A stretch of 64,000 nt of DNA from Melastoma dodecandrum (GCA_029817715.1 JARUPY010000385.1:372001-436000), one strand, 5' to 3'; shown: positions 36,183 to 46,097, numbered from the stretch's first letter. The notes: generated from the sequence alone by a model not told the origin. Program-made: numbers and translations.

Positions 36183-37709
36183 ATGTCGCGCGCCGCACCA
36201 CGCTGTTTCCTGATCGCCGCACTGCTCGTGTCCGTGACGGGACCCGGGCCGCGGGCGTCCGGCTCGCCCGCACCCTCCGCGGCGGCCGATATCGCCTTCC
36301 TCGACACCCTGACCTGGGGCGCTACGCCCTCCGCCTTCGCGCAGTTCGAGGCCGCGGGCCGTGCGCGCTGGCTGCACGGGCAGCTCCATCCGCCCGCCGA
36401 GTCGCGGCTGCCGCCGGACGCACAGGCCGCCATCGATGCGCTGACCCCGCCGGGCAGCCTGTTCGAACGGGCCCAGGTGCTCGACGCGCAGGCGAAGGCC
36501 TTCAAGGACATCCAGGACCCCGAGGCCAAGAAGGCCGGGCAGCACGCCTTCCAGGCGGCGCTCAACACTGCGGCGCGCAACGCCGCCTCCGCCTGGGTGC
36601 TGCGCGCCCTCTACAGTCCGGACCAGCTGCGCGAGCGGCTGACGTGGTTCTGGTTCAACCGGTTCAACGTGCATCAGGGCAAGGCGACCCTGCGGGCCGC
36701 CGTGGGCGACTACCTCGAAACCGCCATCCGCCCGCACGCCCTCGGGCGCTTTCGCGACCTGCTGTTGGCCACCCTGCGCCACCCGGCGATGCTGCACTAC
36801 CTCGACAACGACGCGAACGCCGCCGGCCGCATCAACGAGAACTACGCCCGCGAGATCATGGAGCTGCACACGATGGGTGTCGGCTCGGGCTACAGCCAAG
36901 CCGACGTGGAGGCGCTGGCCCGCATCTTGACCGGGGTCGGCATCGACCTGAAGCCCGAGGATCCCAAGCTCCGCCCCGAACACGCCGCCGATTTCCGCCG
37001 CGACGGGCTGTTCGAATTCAACCCGAACCGCCACGATTACGGCGACAAGCTCTTCCTCGGCACGCGCATCCGGGGCCGCGGCTGGCCGGAGGTCGAGGAG
37101 GCGGTGGATCTCATCGCCCGCCATCCCGCCACCGCCAAGAACGTCTCCCGGGCGCTCGCCACCTATCTCCTCGGGCAGGCGCCGGACGACGCGTTGGTGG
37201 CCCGGCTCGCGGCCGTCTTCACCCGCACAAACGGCGACATCGCGGCCGTGATGGAGGCGCTGGTGCACGAGCCGGCCTTCACGGCCGAGCGCGGCGGCTT
37301 CAAGGATCCGGTGCGCTACGTCTTCTCGGCCGTGCGCATGGCCTACGACACGCGGGTGATCCTCAATGCCGGCCCGGTGCTCGGCTGGCTGAACCGGCTC
37401 GGCGAGGGCCTGTTCAACCGCTCGACGCCGGACGGCTACCCCCTCGACTCCGCGGCCTGGAGCGGGCCGGGTCAGCTCGCGACGCGGTTCGAGATCGCCC
37501 GCCAGATCGGCTCCGGGTCGGCCGGGCTGTTCAGGCCTCCCGGTCCGGACCAGCCCGAGCAACCGGCCTTCCCGGTGCTGGCCAACGGGCTCTACTTCGC
37601 GGCCCTGTCGGGCACGCTCTCGGCCTCGACGCGGGCGGCGCTGGCCCAGGCGGTCTCGCCGCAGGACTGGAACACCCTCTACCTCGCCTCGCCGGAGTTC
37701 ATGCGATGA
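36183..37709 (+). CDS. DUF1800 family exported protein
   Basis: A 508-residue protein with a signal peptide (ending near residue 26) and the DUF1800 family pattern: FLDTLTWGATPSAFAQFEAAG at the N-terminus, RERLTWFWFNRFNVH, and INENYAREIMELHTMGVGSGYSQADVEALARILTG, the most conserved block. The enzymatic role is unknown. It is coupled by an ATGA overlap to a DUF1501 gene, an association I recall as frequent in bacteria. Export and pairing suggest a periplasmic or surface complex. Confidence 0.9.
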   Translation: MSRAAPRCFLIAALLVSVTGPGPRASGSPAPSAAADIAFLDTLTWGATPSAFAQFEAAGRARWLHGQLHPPAESRLPPDAQAAIDALTPPGSLFERAQVLDAQAKAFKDIQDPEAKKAGQHAFQAALNTAARNAASAWVLRALYSPDQLRERLTWFWFNRFNVHQGKATLRAAVGDYLETAIRPHALGRFRDLLLATLRHPAMLHYLDNDANAAGRINENYAREIMELHTMGVGSGYSQADVEALARILTGVGIDLKPEDPKLRPEHAADFRRDGLFEFNPNRHDYGDKLFLGTRIRGRGWPEVEEAVDLIARHPATAKNVSRALATYLLGQAPDDALVARLAAVFTRTNGDIAAVMEALVHEPAFTAERGGFKDPVRYVFSAVRMAYDTRVILNAGPVLGWLNRLGEGLFNRSTPDGYPLDSAAWSGPGQLATRFEIARQIGSGSAGLFRPPGPDQPEQPAFPVLANGLYFAALSGTLSASTRAALAQAVSPQDWNTLYLASPEFMR

Positions 37710-38893
37710 ACCGTCGCGACCTGATCCGCGCTGCGGCGGCGCTCGGCCTGTCCACGGTGGCGGGCCGCGTCTGGGCCGCCCCGAAGGCCGATGCGCGCCT
37801 CCTCGTGGTGTTTCTGCGCGGCGCCTACGACGCCGCCAACGTGGTGATCCCCACCGGCAGCGAGTTCTACTACCGGTCGCGGCCGAACCTCGCGATCGCC
37901 AAGCCCGACGCATCGGACCCGAAGGCGGCGCTCGCCCTCGACGCCGACTGGAGCCTGCATCCGGCTTTGCGCGAGACGATCCTGCCGCTCTACGCCAAGG
38001 GACAGGCGGCCTTCGTGCCCTTCGCCGGCACCGACGACCTGACGCGCAGCCATTTCGAGACCCAGGACACGATCGAGATGGGCCAGACGATCGGGGCCGT
38101 GCGCGACTACAATTCCGGCTTCATGGCGCGGCTCGCCGCCGAGCTGACCCGGGTCCGGCCGATCGCCTTCACCGACCAGATGCCGCTGATCTTCCGGGGC
38201 GGCGAGACGGTGCCGAACATCGCCATCAACGGCGTCGGCAAGCCCGGAATCGACGACCGGCAGGCCAAGCTCATCGCCGCCATGTACAGTGGCACCAAGC
38301 TCGCCGGTTCCGTGACCGAGGGCTTCCGCGTGCGCGACGAGGTCTACCGCTCGATCTCCGACCACGCGGCGCAGGCCGACCGCGGCGCGGTCTCGCCGAA
38401 GGGGTTCGAGCTGTCGGCCCGGCGGATCGGCCGGCTGATGCGCGACTCGTTCAACCTCGGCTTCGTGGATGTCGGCGGCTGGGACACGCACGTGAACCAA
38501 GGCGCGGGCACCGGCTACCTCGCCGACCGGCTGGGCGAGCTAGGGCGTGGCCTGTCGGGCTTTTCGGAGGAAATCGGGTCCGGCTGGTCCGACACCGTCG
38601 TGGTGGTGCTGTCGGAGTTCGGCCGTACCTTCCGGGAGAACGGCAACCGCGGGACCGATCACGGCCACGGCAGCGTCTACTGGATCCTCGGCGGCGGCGT
38701 CCGGGGCGGTCGGATCGCGGGGCCGCAGGTCCGAGCCGAGGAGGCCAACCTGTTTCAGAACCGGGACTATCCGGTTCTGACCGACTACCGCAGCCTGCTC
38801 GGCGGCCTGTTCCGGCGCCTCTACGGCCTGGATCAAGCCAGCCTGCGCCGGATCTTTCCGAGCGCGGATCCCGCCGATTTGGCGCTGCTGTAG
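37706..38893 (+). CDS. DUF1501 family protein with Tat-like signal
   Basis: A 395-residue protein starting at 37706 with MNRRDLIRAAAALGLSTVAG, a twin-arginine-like export signal. DUF1501 proteins resemble the sulfatase/alkaline phosphatase fold; visible blocks are LLVVFLRGAYDAANVVIPTG, SHFETQDTIEMG, VDVGGWDTHVNQG and VVLSEFGRTFRENGNRGTDHGHG, which carry the His and Asp residues expected for metal binding. The start codon overlaps the stop of the DUF1800 gene (ATGA). The frame is open far upstream, but that is an out-of-frame reading of the DUF1800 gene and not a fusion. Confidence 0.9.
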   Translation: MNRRDLIRAAAALGLSTVAGRVWAAPKADARLLVVFLRGAYDAANVVIPTGSEFYYRSRPNLAIAKPDASDPKAALALDADWSLHPALRETILPLYAKGQAAFVPFAGTDDLTRSHFETQDTIEMGQTIGAVRDYNSGFMARLAAELTRVRPIAFTDQMPLIFRGGETVPNIAINGVGKPGIDDRQAKLIAAMYSGTKLAGSVTEGFRVRDEVYRSISDHAAQADRGAVSPKGFELSARRIGRLMRDSFNLGFVDVGGWDTHVNQGAGTGYLADRLGELGRGLSGFSEEIGSGWSDTVVVVLSEFGRTFRENGNRGTDHGHGSVYWILGGGVRGGRIAGPQVRAEEANLFQNRDYPVLTDYRSLLGGLFRRLYGLDQASLRRIFPSADPADLALL

Positions 38894-38950
38894 AGAATCA
38901 ATTCGATCACGACGCACCCTCCGAGCAGAACCCGTGCAACGGTTTTCCGA

Positions 38951-39081
38951 CCCACGCCCTCATCCTGAGGTGCCCGCGCCGGCGGGCCTCGAAGGAGTTC
39001 TCCAGAGATCGCGCGTCTTCTGGAGCCCTCCTTCGGGGCCTACGCTGCGCTTCGGCACCTCAGGACGAGGGCGTGAATGGG
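38951..39081. repeat. Dispersed palindromic repeat family B, full-length copy
   Basis: A 131-bp imperfect palindrome. The left end is CCCACGCCCTCATCCTGAGGTG and the right end is CACCTCAGGACGAGGGCGTG, close to its reverse complement; the centre has GGAGTTCTCC-like and CTGGAGCCCTCCTTC-like inverted blocks. It occupies most of the 245-bp gap between the DUF1501 gene and the aldolase gene, which converge. It can fold into a long hairpin and may act as terminator. Confidence 0.85.
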
Positions 39082-39138
39082 ATCGACGGAGCCGCCTACG
39101 CCGCTGAAACCGGCGCTTCGTTGCGCCGCCTCACGGAG

Positions 39139-40185
39139 TCAGGCCGCAGCCGCGGACAGGGCCCCGAGATCCCGGACCAGTTCGTCCACCCGCTCGGGCT
39201 TCGCGTCCCAGGCGAACATGAAACGCGCCCCGCCGCCGATGAAGGTGTAGAATCGCCAGCCCCGGGCGCGCAGGCCGTCCATCATGGCGGTCGGCATCGT
39301 CAGGAAGACGGCGTTGGCCTCGACGGGAAACAGGGCCCGCACCCCCGGCAATCCGGAGACGGCGTCCGCGAACAGCCGGGCGCAGGCATTGCCGTGGGCC
39401 GCGTTCCGGAGCCACGCACCGCTCTCGAGCATGCCGACCCAAGGGGCGGCGAGGAAGCGCATCTTGGAGGCGAGCTGGCCGGCCTGCTTGCAGCGATAGC
39501 CGAAATCCTCGGCAAGCTTCCGATCGAAGAACACGACCGCCTCGCCGGCATGCATGCCGTTCTTGGTGCCGCCGAAGCACAGGACGTCGATGCCGGCGCG
39601 CCACGTCATGTCGGCCGGGCTGCAGCCGAGGCTCGCGCAGGCATTGGCGAAGCGGGAGCCGTCCATGTGCAGGGCGAGTCCCAGTTCCCGGCAGGTGGCC
39701 GACAGGGCGCGGAGTTCCGCGAGGCTGTAGACCTGCCCCGTCTCGGTGGGCTGCGTGATCGTCACCACCCGCGGGCGCGGGAAGTGGATGTCGCTGCGGT
39801 TCTGGGCGAGGCCACGGATCGCCTCCGGCGTGAGCTTGCCGCCCTCGGTCTGGACGGTGAGCAGCTTCGAGCCGTTGGAGAAGAATTCCGGCGCGCCGCA
39901 CTCGTCCGTCTCGACATGGGCCGAATCGGCGCAGATCACGCTGTGGTAGGATTGGCACAAAGCGGCGAGCGCGAGGGCGTTGGCCGCGGTGCCATTGAAC
40001 GCAAAGAATACCTCGCACGCGGTCTCGAACAGGGTGCGGAACGCGTCCGCCGCGCGCTGCGTCCAGCCATCCTCGCCATAGGCGGGTGCGTGACCGCGAT
40101 TGGCCGCCTCCATGGCCGCCCAGGCCTCGGGGCAGATGCCGGAATAGTTGTCGCTGGCGAATTGCTGCGAGTCGTCGTGTCTCAT
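39139..40185 (-). CDS. ltaE: Low-specificity threonine aldolase
   Basis: A 348-residue PLP enzyme of fold type I that splits L-threonine or allo-threonine into glycine and acetaldehyde. It begins with the typical SDNYSG motif ([18 protein letters not shown]); the PLP lysine is in [15 protein letters not shown]. The [15 protein letters not shown] block contains the Asp that contacts the cofactor ring. The length is normal. It stands alone, divergent from rpsU. Confidence 0.92.
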   Translation of the reverse strand: MRHDDSQQFASDNYSGICPEAWAAMEAANRGHAPAYGEDGWTQRAADAFRTLFETACEVFFAFNGTAANALALAALCQSYHSVICADSAHVETDECGAPEFFSNGSKLLTVQTEGGKLTPEAIRGLAQNRSDIHFPRPRVVTITQPTETGQVYSLAELRALSATCRELGLALHMDGSRFANACASLGCSPADMTWRAGIDVLCFGGTKNGMHAGEAVVFFDRKLAEDFGYRCKQAGQLASKMRFLAAPWVGMLESGAWLRNAAHGNACARLFADAVSGLPGVRALFPVEANAVFLTMPTAMMDGLRARGWRFYTFIGGGARFMFAWDAKPERVDELVRDLGALSAAAA

Positions 40186-40292
40186 GCCGGCAACCTACCA
40201 CGCCGACAGCGAAGATCGATCGCGCGAACAGGTTGGAACTGGTGCGCGCTTGGTGTAATAGCCCCGTCAAGGCGTGGGCTCCACGCCGATTC

Positions 40293-40352
40293 GGAAACCG
40301 ACGTTCCCGTCCCTCCCGGGTTCATCCCGGGCGAGGGACGTTGTCGGTTTCC
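40293..40352. other. Long stem-loop upstream of rpsU
   Basis: A 60-base structure: perfect ten-base outer arms GGAAACCGAC and GTCGGTTTCC, then a GTCCCTC/GAGGGAC pairing, then a CCCGGG/CCCGGG apical pairing around TTCAT. It starts 114 bp before the rpsU start codon, probably in the 5' leader or in a separate small RNA. There is no T-run directly after it, so it is not a simple terminator. Confidence 0.6.
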
Positions 40353-40406
40353 AGATCGGCGGCGGGCTGCGCAAGCCCCCAATTCAGGTCCAGAGGATCA
40401 AGTCCG

Positions 40407-40742
40407 TTGCAGGTACTCGTTCGCGACAACAACGTCGATCAAGCGCTCCGCGTCCTTAAGAAGAAGATGCAGCGCGAGGGCATCTTCCGCGAGATGAAGC
40501 AGCGCAAGGCTTATGAGAAGCCGTCCGTGCGCAAGGCTCGCGAGAAGGCCGAGGCCGTCCGCCGCGCCCGCAAGCAGGCCCGCAAGACAGCGATCCGCGA
40601 AGGCCTGATCGCCGCGCCGAAGCCGAAGCCGCGTTTCCCCGCCGGCAGCCGCCGCCCGGGCTTCCCTTCCCCATCAGCCGCGCAGGGCCAGGGCGGCAAC
40701 GCCTCGGGCCAGCTGCCGGTGAGCCCCGCCCCCGCCGCCTGA
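40407..40742 (+). CDS. rpsU: 30S ribosomal protein S21, with extended tail
   Basis: The S21 core is [20 protein letters not shown], then [34 protein letters not shown]. The start is a TTG at 40407, nine bases after an AGAGGA Shine-Dalgarno; there is no suitable ATG or GTG. S21 is normally about 70 residues, but this protein has 111, with a Pro/Gly/Ser/Ala-rich tail from about residue 70 on. A terminator follows. The upstream stem-loop may take part in regulation. Confidence 0.95.
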   Translation: MQVLVRDNNVDQALRVLKKKMQREGIFREMKQRKAYEKPSVRKAREKAEAVRRARKQARKTAIREGLIAAPKPKPRFPAGSRRPGFPSPSAAQGQGGNASGQLPVSPAPAA

Positions 40743-40766
40743 TCGCCCGCGTTCCCATGTCGAAGG

Positions 40767-40800
40767 AGCCCGGCCTGCGCGAGCAGCCGGGCTTTTTCTT
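40767..40800 (+). terminator. Rho-independent terminator of rpsU
   Basis: Eight-base arms AGCCCGGC (40767-40774) and GCCGGGCT (40786-40793) with an 11-base loop, followed by TTTTT and CTT. It lies 24 bp after the rpsU stop. Confidence 0.92.
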
Positions 40801-40840
40801 TGCGGCACGATGGAAGCGGAGCGGTCAGGGCACCCTTCTC

Positions 40841-40930
40841 CGTCGTCACGCGCGCAGCGAAGTGACCCAGGGCAGCGCGACCTGAGGAGGCGCGGCGCTG
40901 CTGGATGGCTTCGCTCCGCGCGCAACGACG
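40841..40930. repeat. Dispersed repeat family A, copy 4
   Basis: Fourth copy, with CGTCGTCACGCGCGCAGCGA on the left and GGCTTCGCTCCGCGCGCAAC on the right. It lies between the rpsU terminator and the convergent receiver gene. Confidence 0.78.
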
Positions 40931-40961
40931 TCGGGGCGGACGAGCGGGACTGGAAAAGGGA

Positions 40962-41354
40962 TCACGCCGCCTTGGCGGCCATCGTGGCATGCTCGGCCTG
41001 AACCAGCACGTCGAGGGCGCGCCAGGGCTTCTGCATGTACACCGCCTGATCCGGCAGGCGCGCGTCGCGGACCGCACCGGAGGTCACCACGACGCGGACA
41101 TCCGGCCAGCGCCGGCCCACCGCCTGCGCGAGGGAGACGCCGTCCATCGCGCCCGGCAGGCGCACGTCGGCGAAGAGCAGCGCTACGGTGACGTCCGAGC
41201 GCTCCAGCACCGAGAGCGCCGCCTCCGCACTCTCGCAGGCGATCACGCCGAGATCCGTCTCTTCCAGCACCGCGGTGGCGAGATCGCGCACCGCCGCGTC
41301 GTCCTCGACGACGAGCGCTACGGGGCTGAAACTATCGGGCGTTGCGCGATCCAT
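40962..41354 (-). CDS. Stand-alone receiver-domain response regulator
   Basis: A 130-residue receiver-only protein beginning at 41354, where an AGGAGA Shine-Dalgarno precedes the ATG. The acidic pair is in LVVEDDAAV, the phosphoacceptor is Asp63 in LLFADVRLPGAMDG, the Ser/Thr position is VVTSG and the Lys is in YMQKPWRALDVL. The sequence fits the FixJ/HWE-kinase-associated receivers common in Rhizobiales. No kinase lies beside it, so its partner is unknown. Confidence 0.9.
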   Translation of the reverse strand: MDRATPDSFSPVALVVEDDAAVRDLATAVLEETDLGVIACESAEAALSVLERSDVTVALLFADVRLPGAMDGVSLAQAVGRRWPDVRVVVTSGAVRDARLPDQAVYMQKPWRALDVLVQAEHATMAAKAA

Positions 41355-41673
41355 GAGAGTCTCCTGATGCCGGTTCGTCGCCCCTTGACGGGTCACGGGC
41401 CCCTACGCGGGCTTCTGATTCCCCGATTCGGCCATGCTGGCCTGTCAGCAGCCGGCTCACAAGAGTCGCCGCGATTCGGCGGGCGAATGCCTGCCCTGCG
41501 GTCAAGAGGCATCACTTTCGAGCGCAACGCTCGAAATTGGCGCAGCGTTCGCTCGGTTAAGAAACTGTTCACCGGTGTGGACCGACTGTTAACCTGCCGC
41601 TGCGGCGATCCCACTCCGATGGGGTCTCGCATCGGAGTCGATGCGGACCAGAGCTGAAGGATCACCGTCCGAC

Positions 41674-42459
41674 ATGTGCCGTTTCCTCGCCTACAGCGGT
41701 GAGCCGGTCTTCCTCTCCGACCTCGTCTGCGCGCCGACCCATTCGCTGGTGCATCAATCCCTGCACGCCGACGAGGGGAAAACCGAGACCAACGGCGATG
41801 GGTTCGGCATCGGCTGGTACGCGGAGCGGCCGGAGCCGGGGGTCTATCGCGATATCTCGCCGGCATGGTCGGACGAGAACTTGGTCAACCTCTGCGGGCA
41901 GGTGCGGGCGCGGACCTTCTTCGCCCATGTCCGCGCCTCGACGGGCACCGCGACAGCCCGGGCCAATTGCCATCCGTTCGTCCACGGCCGGCACCTGTTC
42001 ATGCACAATGGCCAGATCGGCGGCTATCACCGGATCAAGCGCCGGCTCGAGGCCCTGATTCCGGACGCACTCTACGATTACCGCCGTGGCAGCACCGACT
42101 CCGAGGCGATCTTCCTTCTGGCGCTCGCCAACGGGCTCGAGCAGGACCCTGTGGGCGCGATGGCGCGGACGCTGAAAAGCATCCGCGGGCTGATGGAAGA
42201 GGCCGGGATCTGCGAGCCCTTGCGCTTCACCGCGCTGCTCACCGATGGCGAGACGCTCACCGCCTATCGCTGGGCCTGCGACGGCCGTCCACCCAGCCTG
42301 TACTTCCGCGAGGGCCCGGGCGGGATCGTCGTGGTGTCCGAGCCGATCGATGGCTGCCGCGAGGGCTGGCAGATGGTGCCGAAGGGCGCGACGCTCCGCG
42401 CCCGCCACGGAACCGCGACCGTCGTCGAGGTCCCCGAGCGCACCCGCGCCGCCGCCTGA
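41674..42459 (+). CDS. Class II glutamine amidotransferase domain protein (YafJ/EgtC-like)
   Basis: A 261-residue Ntn-hydrolase. The start at 41674 places the nucleophile as Cys2 ([11 protein letters not shown]), exposed after removal of Met1. The glutamine-binding blocks are [29 protein letters not shown] and [15 protein letters not shown]; the GSTDSEAIF segment is also conserved. There is no synthetase domain, so it either acts alone as a glutamine or gamma-glutamyl hydrolase or partners another protein. The next gene, an aldehyde dehydrogenase, starts about 100 bp downstream. Confidence 0.9.
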   Translation: MCRFLAYSGEPVFLSDLVCAPTHSLVHQSLHADEGKTETNGDGFGIGWYAERPEPGVYRDISPAWSDENLVNLCGQVRARTFFAHVRASTGTATARANCHPFVHGRHLFMHNGQIGGYHRIKRRLEALIPDALYDYRRGSTDSEAIFLLALANGLEQDPVGAMARTLKSIRGLMEEAGICEPLRFTALLTDGETLTAYRWACDGRPPSLYFREGPGGIVVVSEPIDGCREGWQMVPKGATLRARHGTATVVEVPERTRAAA

Positions 42460-42560
42460 ATACAAGCGTGCCCAGCCATGCCGCTCCGGGGATTGTCGGG
42501 GCGCGCCGTATGGCCACATTCCGCACGCGGCCGAACGGGCGGCCGAGCGGGAATCGATCG

Positions 42561-43994
42561 ATGTATCCGGATACCGAGCTTCACATCGCCGGACGCTGGC
42601 GCGCGGGTGTCGAACAGGAAACCCTGCCGGTCCTGAACCCCGCCACAGGCGAGACGATCGGACAATGCGCGGTTGCCGGGACGGCGGATCTCGACGAGGC
42701 GCTGGCGGCGGCTTCCCGCGCGTTTCCGGCCTGGCGGAAGGTGGCGCCGTTCGAGCGCGCCAAGGTGATGCGCAAGGCTGCCGACCTGCTGCGCCATCGA
42801 GTCGACGACATCGCCCGCACCATGACCCTCGAGCAGGGTAAGCCGCTGGCCGAGTCGCGGATCGAGACCCTGGCGGCGGCCGACATCATCGACTGGTTCG
42901 CCGAAGAGGGGAAGCGCGCCTATGGCCGGGTGATCCCCGGCCGCGCCGACGGTGTCCTCCAGGCCGTGATCCGCGAGCCCGTGGGCCCGGTGGCCTGCTT
43001 CACGCCGTGGAACTTCCCCATCAACCAGGCGGTGCGCAAGATCTCGGCGGCGCTCTGCACCGGCTGCACGGTGATCCTGAAGGGTCCCGAGGATACGCCG
43101 GCGAGCTGTGCCGCGCTGGTGCGCGCCTTCCTGGATGCCGGCATCCCCGGGGACGCGCTCTCGCTGGTGTACGGCGATCCGGCCACGATCTCGTCGTACC
43201 TGATCGCGCATCCGGTGATCCGGAAGATCTCGTTCACCGGCTCCACGCCGGTCGGCAAGAAGCTCGCAGCGCTTGCCGGCGAGCACATGAAGCGAGTGAC
43301 CATGGAACTTGGCGGCCACGCCCCGGCGATCGTGTTCGGCGATGCGGATGTGGAGAAGGCGGTCTCGGTGCTCGCCCCCTCGAAATTCCGGAATGCCGGA
43401 CAGGTCTGCGTCTCGCCGACCCGCTTCCTCGTGCACGACTCCGTGTTCGACCGGTTCGTGGAAGGCTTTTCGAGTTTCGCCAAGACCCTCAAGGTCGGCG
43501 ACGGGCTCGATCCCGATACCAAGATGGGCCCGCTGATCCACAGCCGGCGCCTCGAAGCGGTCGAGGCGCTGACGGCGGATGCCGAATCAGGCGGGGCCAC
43601 CGTGCGCACCGGCGGCAAGCGGATCGGCAACCGGGGCAACTTCTTCGAGCCGACGGTCCTCACCGAGGTGCCGCTCACAACCCGGATCATGAACGAGGAG
43701 CCCTTCGGGCCGCTGGCGGTCATCAATCGGTTCTCGGACGACGCGGAGGCCCTGACCGAGGCCAATCGTCTGCCCTATGGTCTCGCGGCTTACGCCTATA
43801 CCCGCTCGGCCGAGCGGGCGGCGCGCGTGTCGAACACGGTCGAGAGCGGCATGATCTCGATCAACCACCACGGCCTCGCTTTGCCGGAGACGCCGTTCGG
43901 TGGCGTCAAGGACTCCGGCTACGGCAGCGAGGGCGGCCCGGAGGCCCTCGACGCCTACCTCGTGACCAAATTCGTCACCCAGGCGAACTTCTGA
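42561..43994 (+). CDS. NAD(P)-dependent succinate-semialdehyde dehydrogenase family protein
   Basis: A 477-residue aldehyde dehydrogenase of the GabD-like group. Catalytic features are the Glu in [14 protein letters not shown] and the Cys in [13 protein letters not shown]; the substrate-channel and cofactor blocks are [32 protein letters not shown] and [10 protein letters not shown]. It oxidises a semialdehyde or related aldehyde to the acid. Which substrate is used cannot be told; gabT is not nearby, so GABA catabolism is only one option. Start at 42561. Confidence 0.88.
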   Translation: MYPDTELHIAGRWRAGVEQETLPVLNPATGETIGQCAVAGTADLDEALAAASRAFPAWRKVAPFERAKVMRKAADLLRHRVDDIARTMTLEQGKPLAESRIETLAAADIIDWFAEEGKRAYGRVIPGRADGVLQAVIREPVGPVACFTPWNFPINQAVRKISAALCTGCTVILKGPEDTPASCAALVRAFLDAGIPGDALSLVYGDPATISSYLIAHPVIRKISFTGSTPVGKKLAALAGEHMKRVTMELGGHAPAIVFGDADVEKAVSVLAPSKFRNAGQVCVSPTRFLVHDSVFDRFVEGFSSFAKTLKVGDGLDPDTKMGPLIHSRRLEAVEALTADAESGGATVRTGGKRIGNRGNFFEPTVLTEVPLTTRIMNEEPFGPLAVINRFSDDAEALTEANRLPYGLAAYAYTRSAERAARVSNTVESGMISINHHGLALPETPFGGVKDSGYGSEGGPEALDAYLVTKFVTQANF

Positions 43995-44001
43995 CCCGCC
44001 G

Positions 44002-44208
44002 TCAGTAATGAGGCGGCGGCGGCTCGGCTCCCCGCGGGGCGGCCCGGGCCGCCGCCTCCTCCACCTGCTCACGCAAGCCCTCGATTTGCCGGGACAGCCG
44101 GTCGATCACCCGCCACTGATCCGTGACGGTGCGGTTCAGATCCTCGATCGTCGCCTCCTGCTCGGTGAGGCGCATTTCGAGGCGATCCATTCGGCTCGAC
44201 TCGTCCAT
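44002..44208 (-). CDS. slyX: SlyX family protein
   Basis: A 68-residue SlyX-type small coiled-coil protein: MDESSRMDRLEMRLTEQEAT, IEDLNRTVTDQWRVIDRLSRQIEGL, then a Pro-rich end PPPPHY, which is typical of the family. The start at 44208 has a GGAG Shine-Dalgarno. Its function is unknown. It is convergent with the aldehyde dehydrogenase, with a 7-bp gap. Confidence 0.9.
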   Translation of the reverse strand: MDESSRMDRLEMRLTEQEATIEDLNRTVTDQWRVIDRLSRQIEGLREQVEEAAARAAPRGAEPPPPHY

Positions 44209-44554
44209 CTCCGATCTCCCGTCAGACCAGCGGTCGTCCGCGGCCGTTCGGCCGGGGTCGGAGAACCGTTGCCGGGGGCGAGCCATCTGCGCAAGACGGC
44301 CGGAACGCACGCGCCTCCGCGGCGACCGAGCGGGCCACGAATACCAATTTCCGCAATCTGCCAATCACGCGACTTTGATCTGCCGATCGAGATCGCAGAT
44401 TGCGCGACATCAATATACAGACCTTGCCAGGCCTTATCTCTCGGATATTTGCGCCGAATTTGCGGGGCCTTGAAGGCCGCATTGTCAATTTTTAAACGAT
44501 CCCGTCGTTAATATACTCGTCAATCACTGGATCAAATTGCGGACAGGGAAGAAC
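44209..44554. other. Divergent intergenic region slyX/chemoreceptor
   Basis: 346 bp without a gene. The second half is notably AT-rich for this genome (TCAATTTTTAAACG, GTTAATATACTCG), as expected for a promoter of the chemoreceptor gene, but no clear -35/-10 or sigma-54 match could be fixed by eye. Confidence 0.5.
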
Positions 44555-46024
44555 ATGTTCGGTTCACGTACGGACGCGCTGGTCGCGGCGGTCGACCGGG
44601 CGATGGCGCGGGTCGAGTTCGATCCGTCCGGTACGGTCATCGAGGCCAACACCCTGTTCCTGGATCTTGTCGGCTACACGCGCGCGGACGTCATCGGGCG
44701 CCCGCACGCGCAGTTCGTCACGGAGGCGGAACGCGCAAGTCCCGGCTACGCAGCGTTCTGGGACGGGCTGCGTGCCGGCCGTCACGTGGCCGGCGACTTC
44801 AGCCGTCTGACGAAGGCGGGCCGAACGATCCGGCTGCACGGCTCCTACACCCCGGTTCTCGATCGCCACGGCAAGGTGACCAAGGTCGTGAAGCTCGCCT
44901 CCGACGTCACGGAGGAGCGGGCGCGCAGCGCGCGCGACGCCGGCCAAGTCGCGGCCCTCGACCGCTCGCAGGCGGTGATCTGCTTCGCCCTGGACGGGAC
45001 GATTACGGACGCCAACGCGAATTTCCTCTCGACCATGGGCTACACGCTCGACGAGGTTCGCGGACAGCATCACCGGATGTTCATGCCGGCTGCCGATGCA
45101 GCGAGCCCGGACTACGCGACCTTCTGGGCCGCGCTGGGCGCCGGGCAGTATCAGGCCGGCGAGTTCCGCCGGATCGGCAAGGGCGGGCGGGTCGTCTGGA
45201 TCTTCGGCGCCTACAACCCGATCTTCGACGCGGAGGGCAAGCCCAGCGCGGTGGTCAAATTCGCCACCTACGTGACCCAGCAGGTCGAGGATCGGCAGCG
45301 CCGGGCCGATGGTCAGCGGGCCATCGATGGGGACATCGGGATGCTCCGGGACTCGATGAGCCGCGTCGTCCAGCAGGCCGACGAGACCGCGGAGGCGTCC
45401 AACCAGACCGCCCGCAACGTTCAGGCGGTCGCGGCCGGCTCGGAAGAATTCGCCGCCTCGATCGAGGAGCTGAGCCGTCACGCGCTCATGGCCAAATCCT
45501 CGGTCGATCAGGTGGTCACCCGCGCCGAGGAGGCCGGGGCGATCGTGGTGGGTCTGACGGGAGCCGCCGACCGGATCGGCGCCGCCGTAAACCTGATTCG
45601 CTCGATCGCCGATCAGACCAACCTTCTGGCGCTGAATGCCACGATCGAGGCCGCCCGCGCGGGTGCGGCCGGCAAGGGGTTTGCCGTCGTGGCCGCCGAG
45701 GTGAAGGCCCTGGCGGAACAGACCGCCCGGGCGACCGGCGAGATCGGCGCCCAGATCGCCGCGGTGCAGACGGAAACGGCCCGGGCCGTCGCGGCCATCG
45801 ACGGGATCGGCTCGACCATCGAGCAACTCAGCGCCATCACGCTCAGCGTCTCGTCCGCCGTGACCGAGCAGGCGGCGGTGACCCGCGACCTGACCGTCAA
45901 CATGCAATCGGCCGCGCACAGCGTCGAATTGGCCCGCGCGGCCATCGCCGAGATCGCGGACTCGGCCGGGCTGGTGGACGCGTCGGTGCGCAAAGTCTCC
46001 GGGGCGGCGCGCGCCCTGGCCTGA
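44555..46024 (+). CDS. Soluble methyl-accepting chemotaxis protein with two PAS domains
   Basis: A 489-residue chemoreceptor with no membrane segment. Two PAS domains occupy residues about 15-125 and 135-250, each with the VGYT/MGYT-type helix and a [14 protein letters not shown] or [14 protein letters not shown] exit strand as in AerC/BdlA-like proteins. The MCP signalling domain (residues about 290-480) includes the hairpin-tip region [41 protein letters not shown] shortened cytoplasmic signalling domain is likely. PAS may bind flavin or haem and sense redox or oxygen; the cofactor cannot be told. It ends before a very strong terminator. Confidence 0.92.
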   Translation: MFGSRTDALVAAVDRAMARVEFDPSGTVIEANTLFLDLVGYTRADVIGRPHAQFVTEAERASPGYAAFWDGLRAGRHVAGDFSRLTKAGRTIRLHGSYTPVLDRHGKVTKVVKLASDVTEERARSARDAGQVAALDRSQAVICFALDGTITDANANFLSTMGYTLDEVRGQHHRMFMPAADAASPDYATFWAALGAGQYQAGEFRRIGKGGRVVWIFGAYNPIFDAEGKPSAVVKFATYVTQQVEDRQRRADGQRAIDGDIGMLRDSMSRVVQQADETAEASNQTARNVQAVAAGSEEFAASIEELSRHALMAKSSVDQVVTRAEEAGAIVVGLTGAADRIGAAVNLIRSIADQTNLLALNATIEAARAGAAGKGFAVVAAEVKALAEQTARATGEIGAQIAAVQTETARAVAAIDGIGSTIEQLSAITLSVSSAVTEQAAVTRDLTVNMQSAAHSVELARAAIAEIADSAGLVDASVRKVSGAARALA

Positions 46025-46034
46025 CCGGGCGTCG

Positions 46035-46097
46035 CCCCGCGCGAGCGGACCGATCCCGGAAGGGACGATCGGTCCGCTCGCGCGGGGGACTCTTTTC
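46035..46097 (+). terminator. Very long perfect-stem terminator
   Basis: A perfect 21-bp inverted repeat (arms 46035-46055 and 46067-46087) with an 11-base loop, followed by GACTCTTTTCC. It starts ten bases after the chemoreceptor stop. Confidence 0.85.

Noticed and set aside
36074..37705. An apparent N-terminal extension that would fuse to the DUF1501 protein
   Set aside because: It is the out-of-frame reading of the DUF1800 gene; the DUF1501 gene has its own Tat-like start at the ATGA overlap.
41865..42560. An apparent fusion of an N-terminal segment to the aldehyde dehydrogenase
   Set aside because: The segment is an out-of-frame reading of the amidotransferase gene; the dehydrogenase starts normally at 42561.
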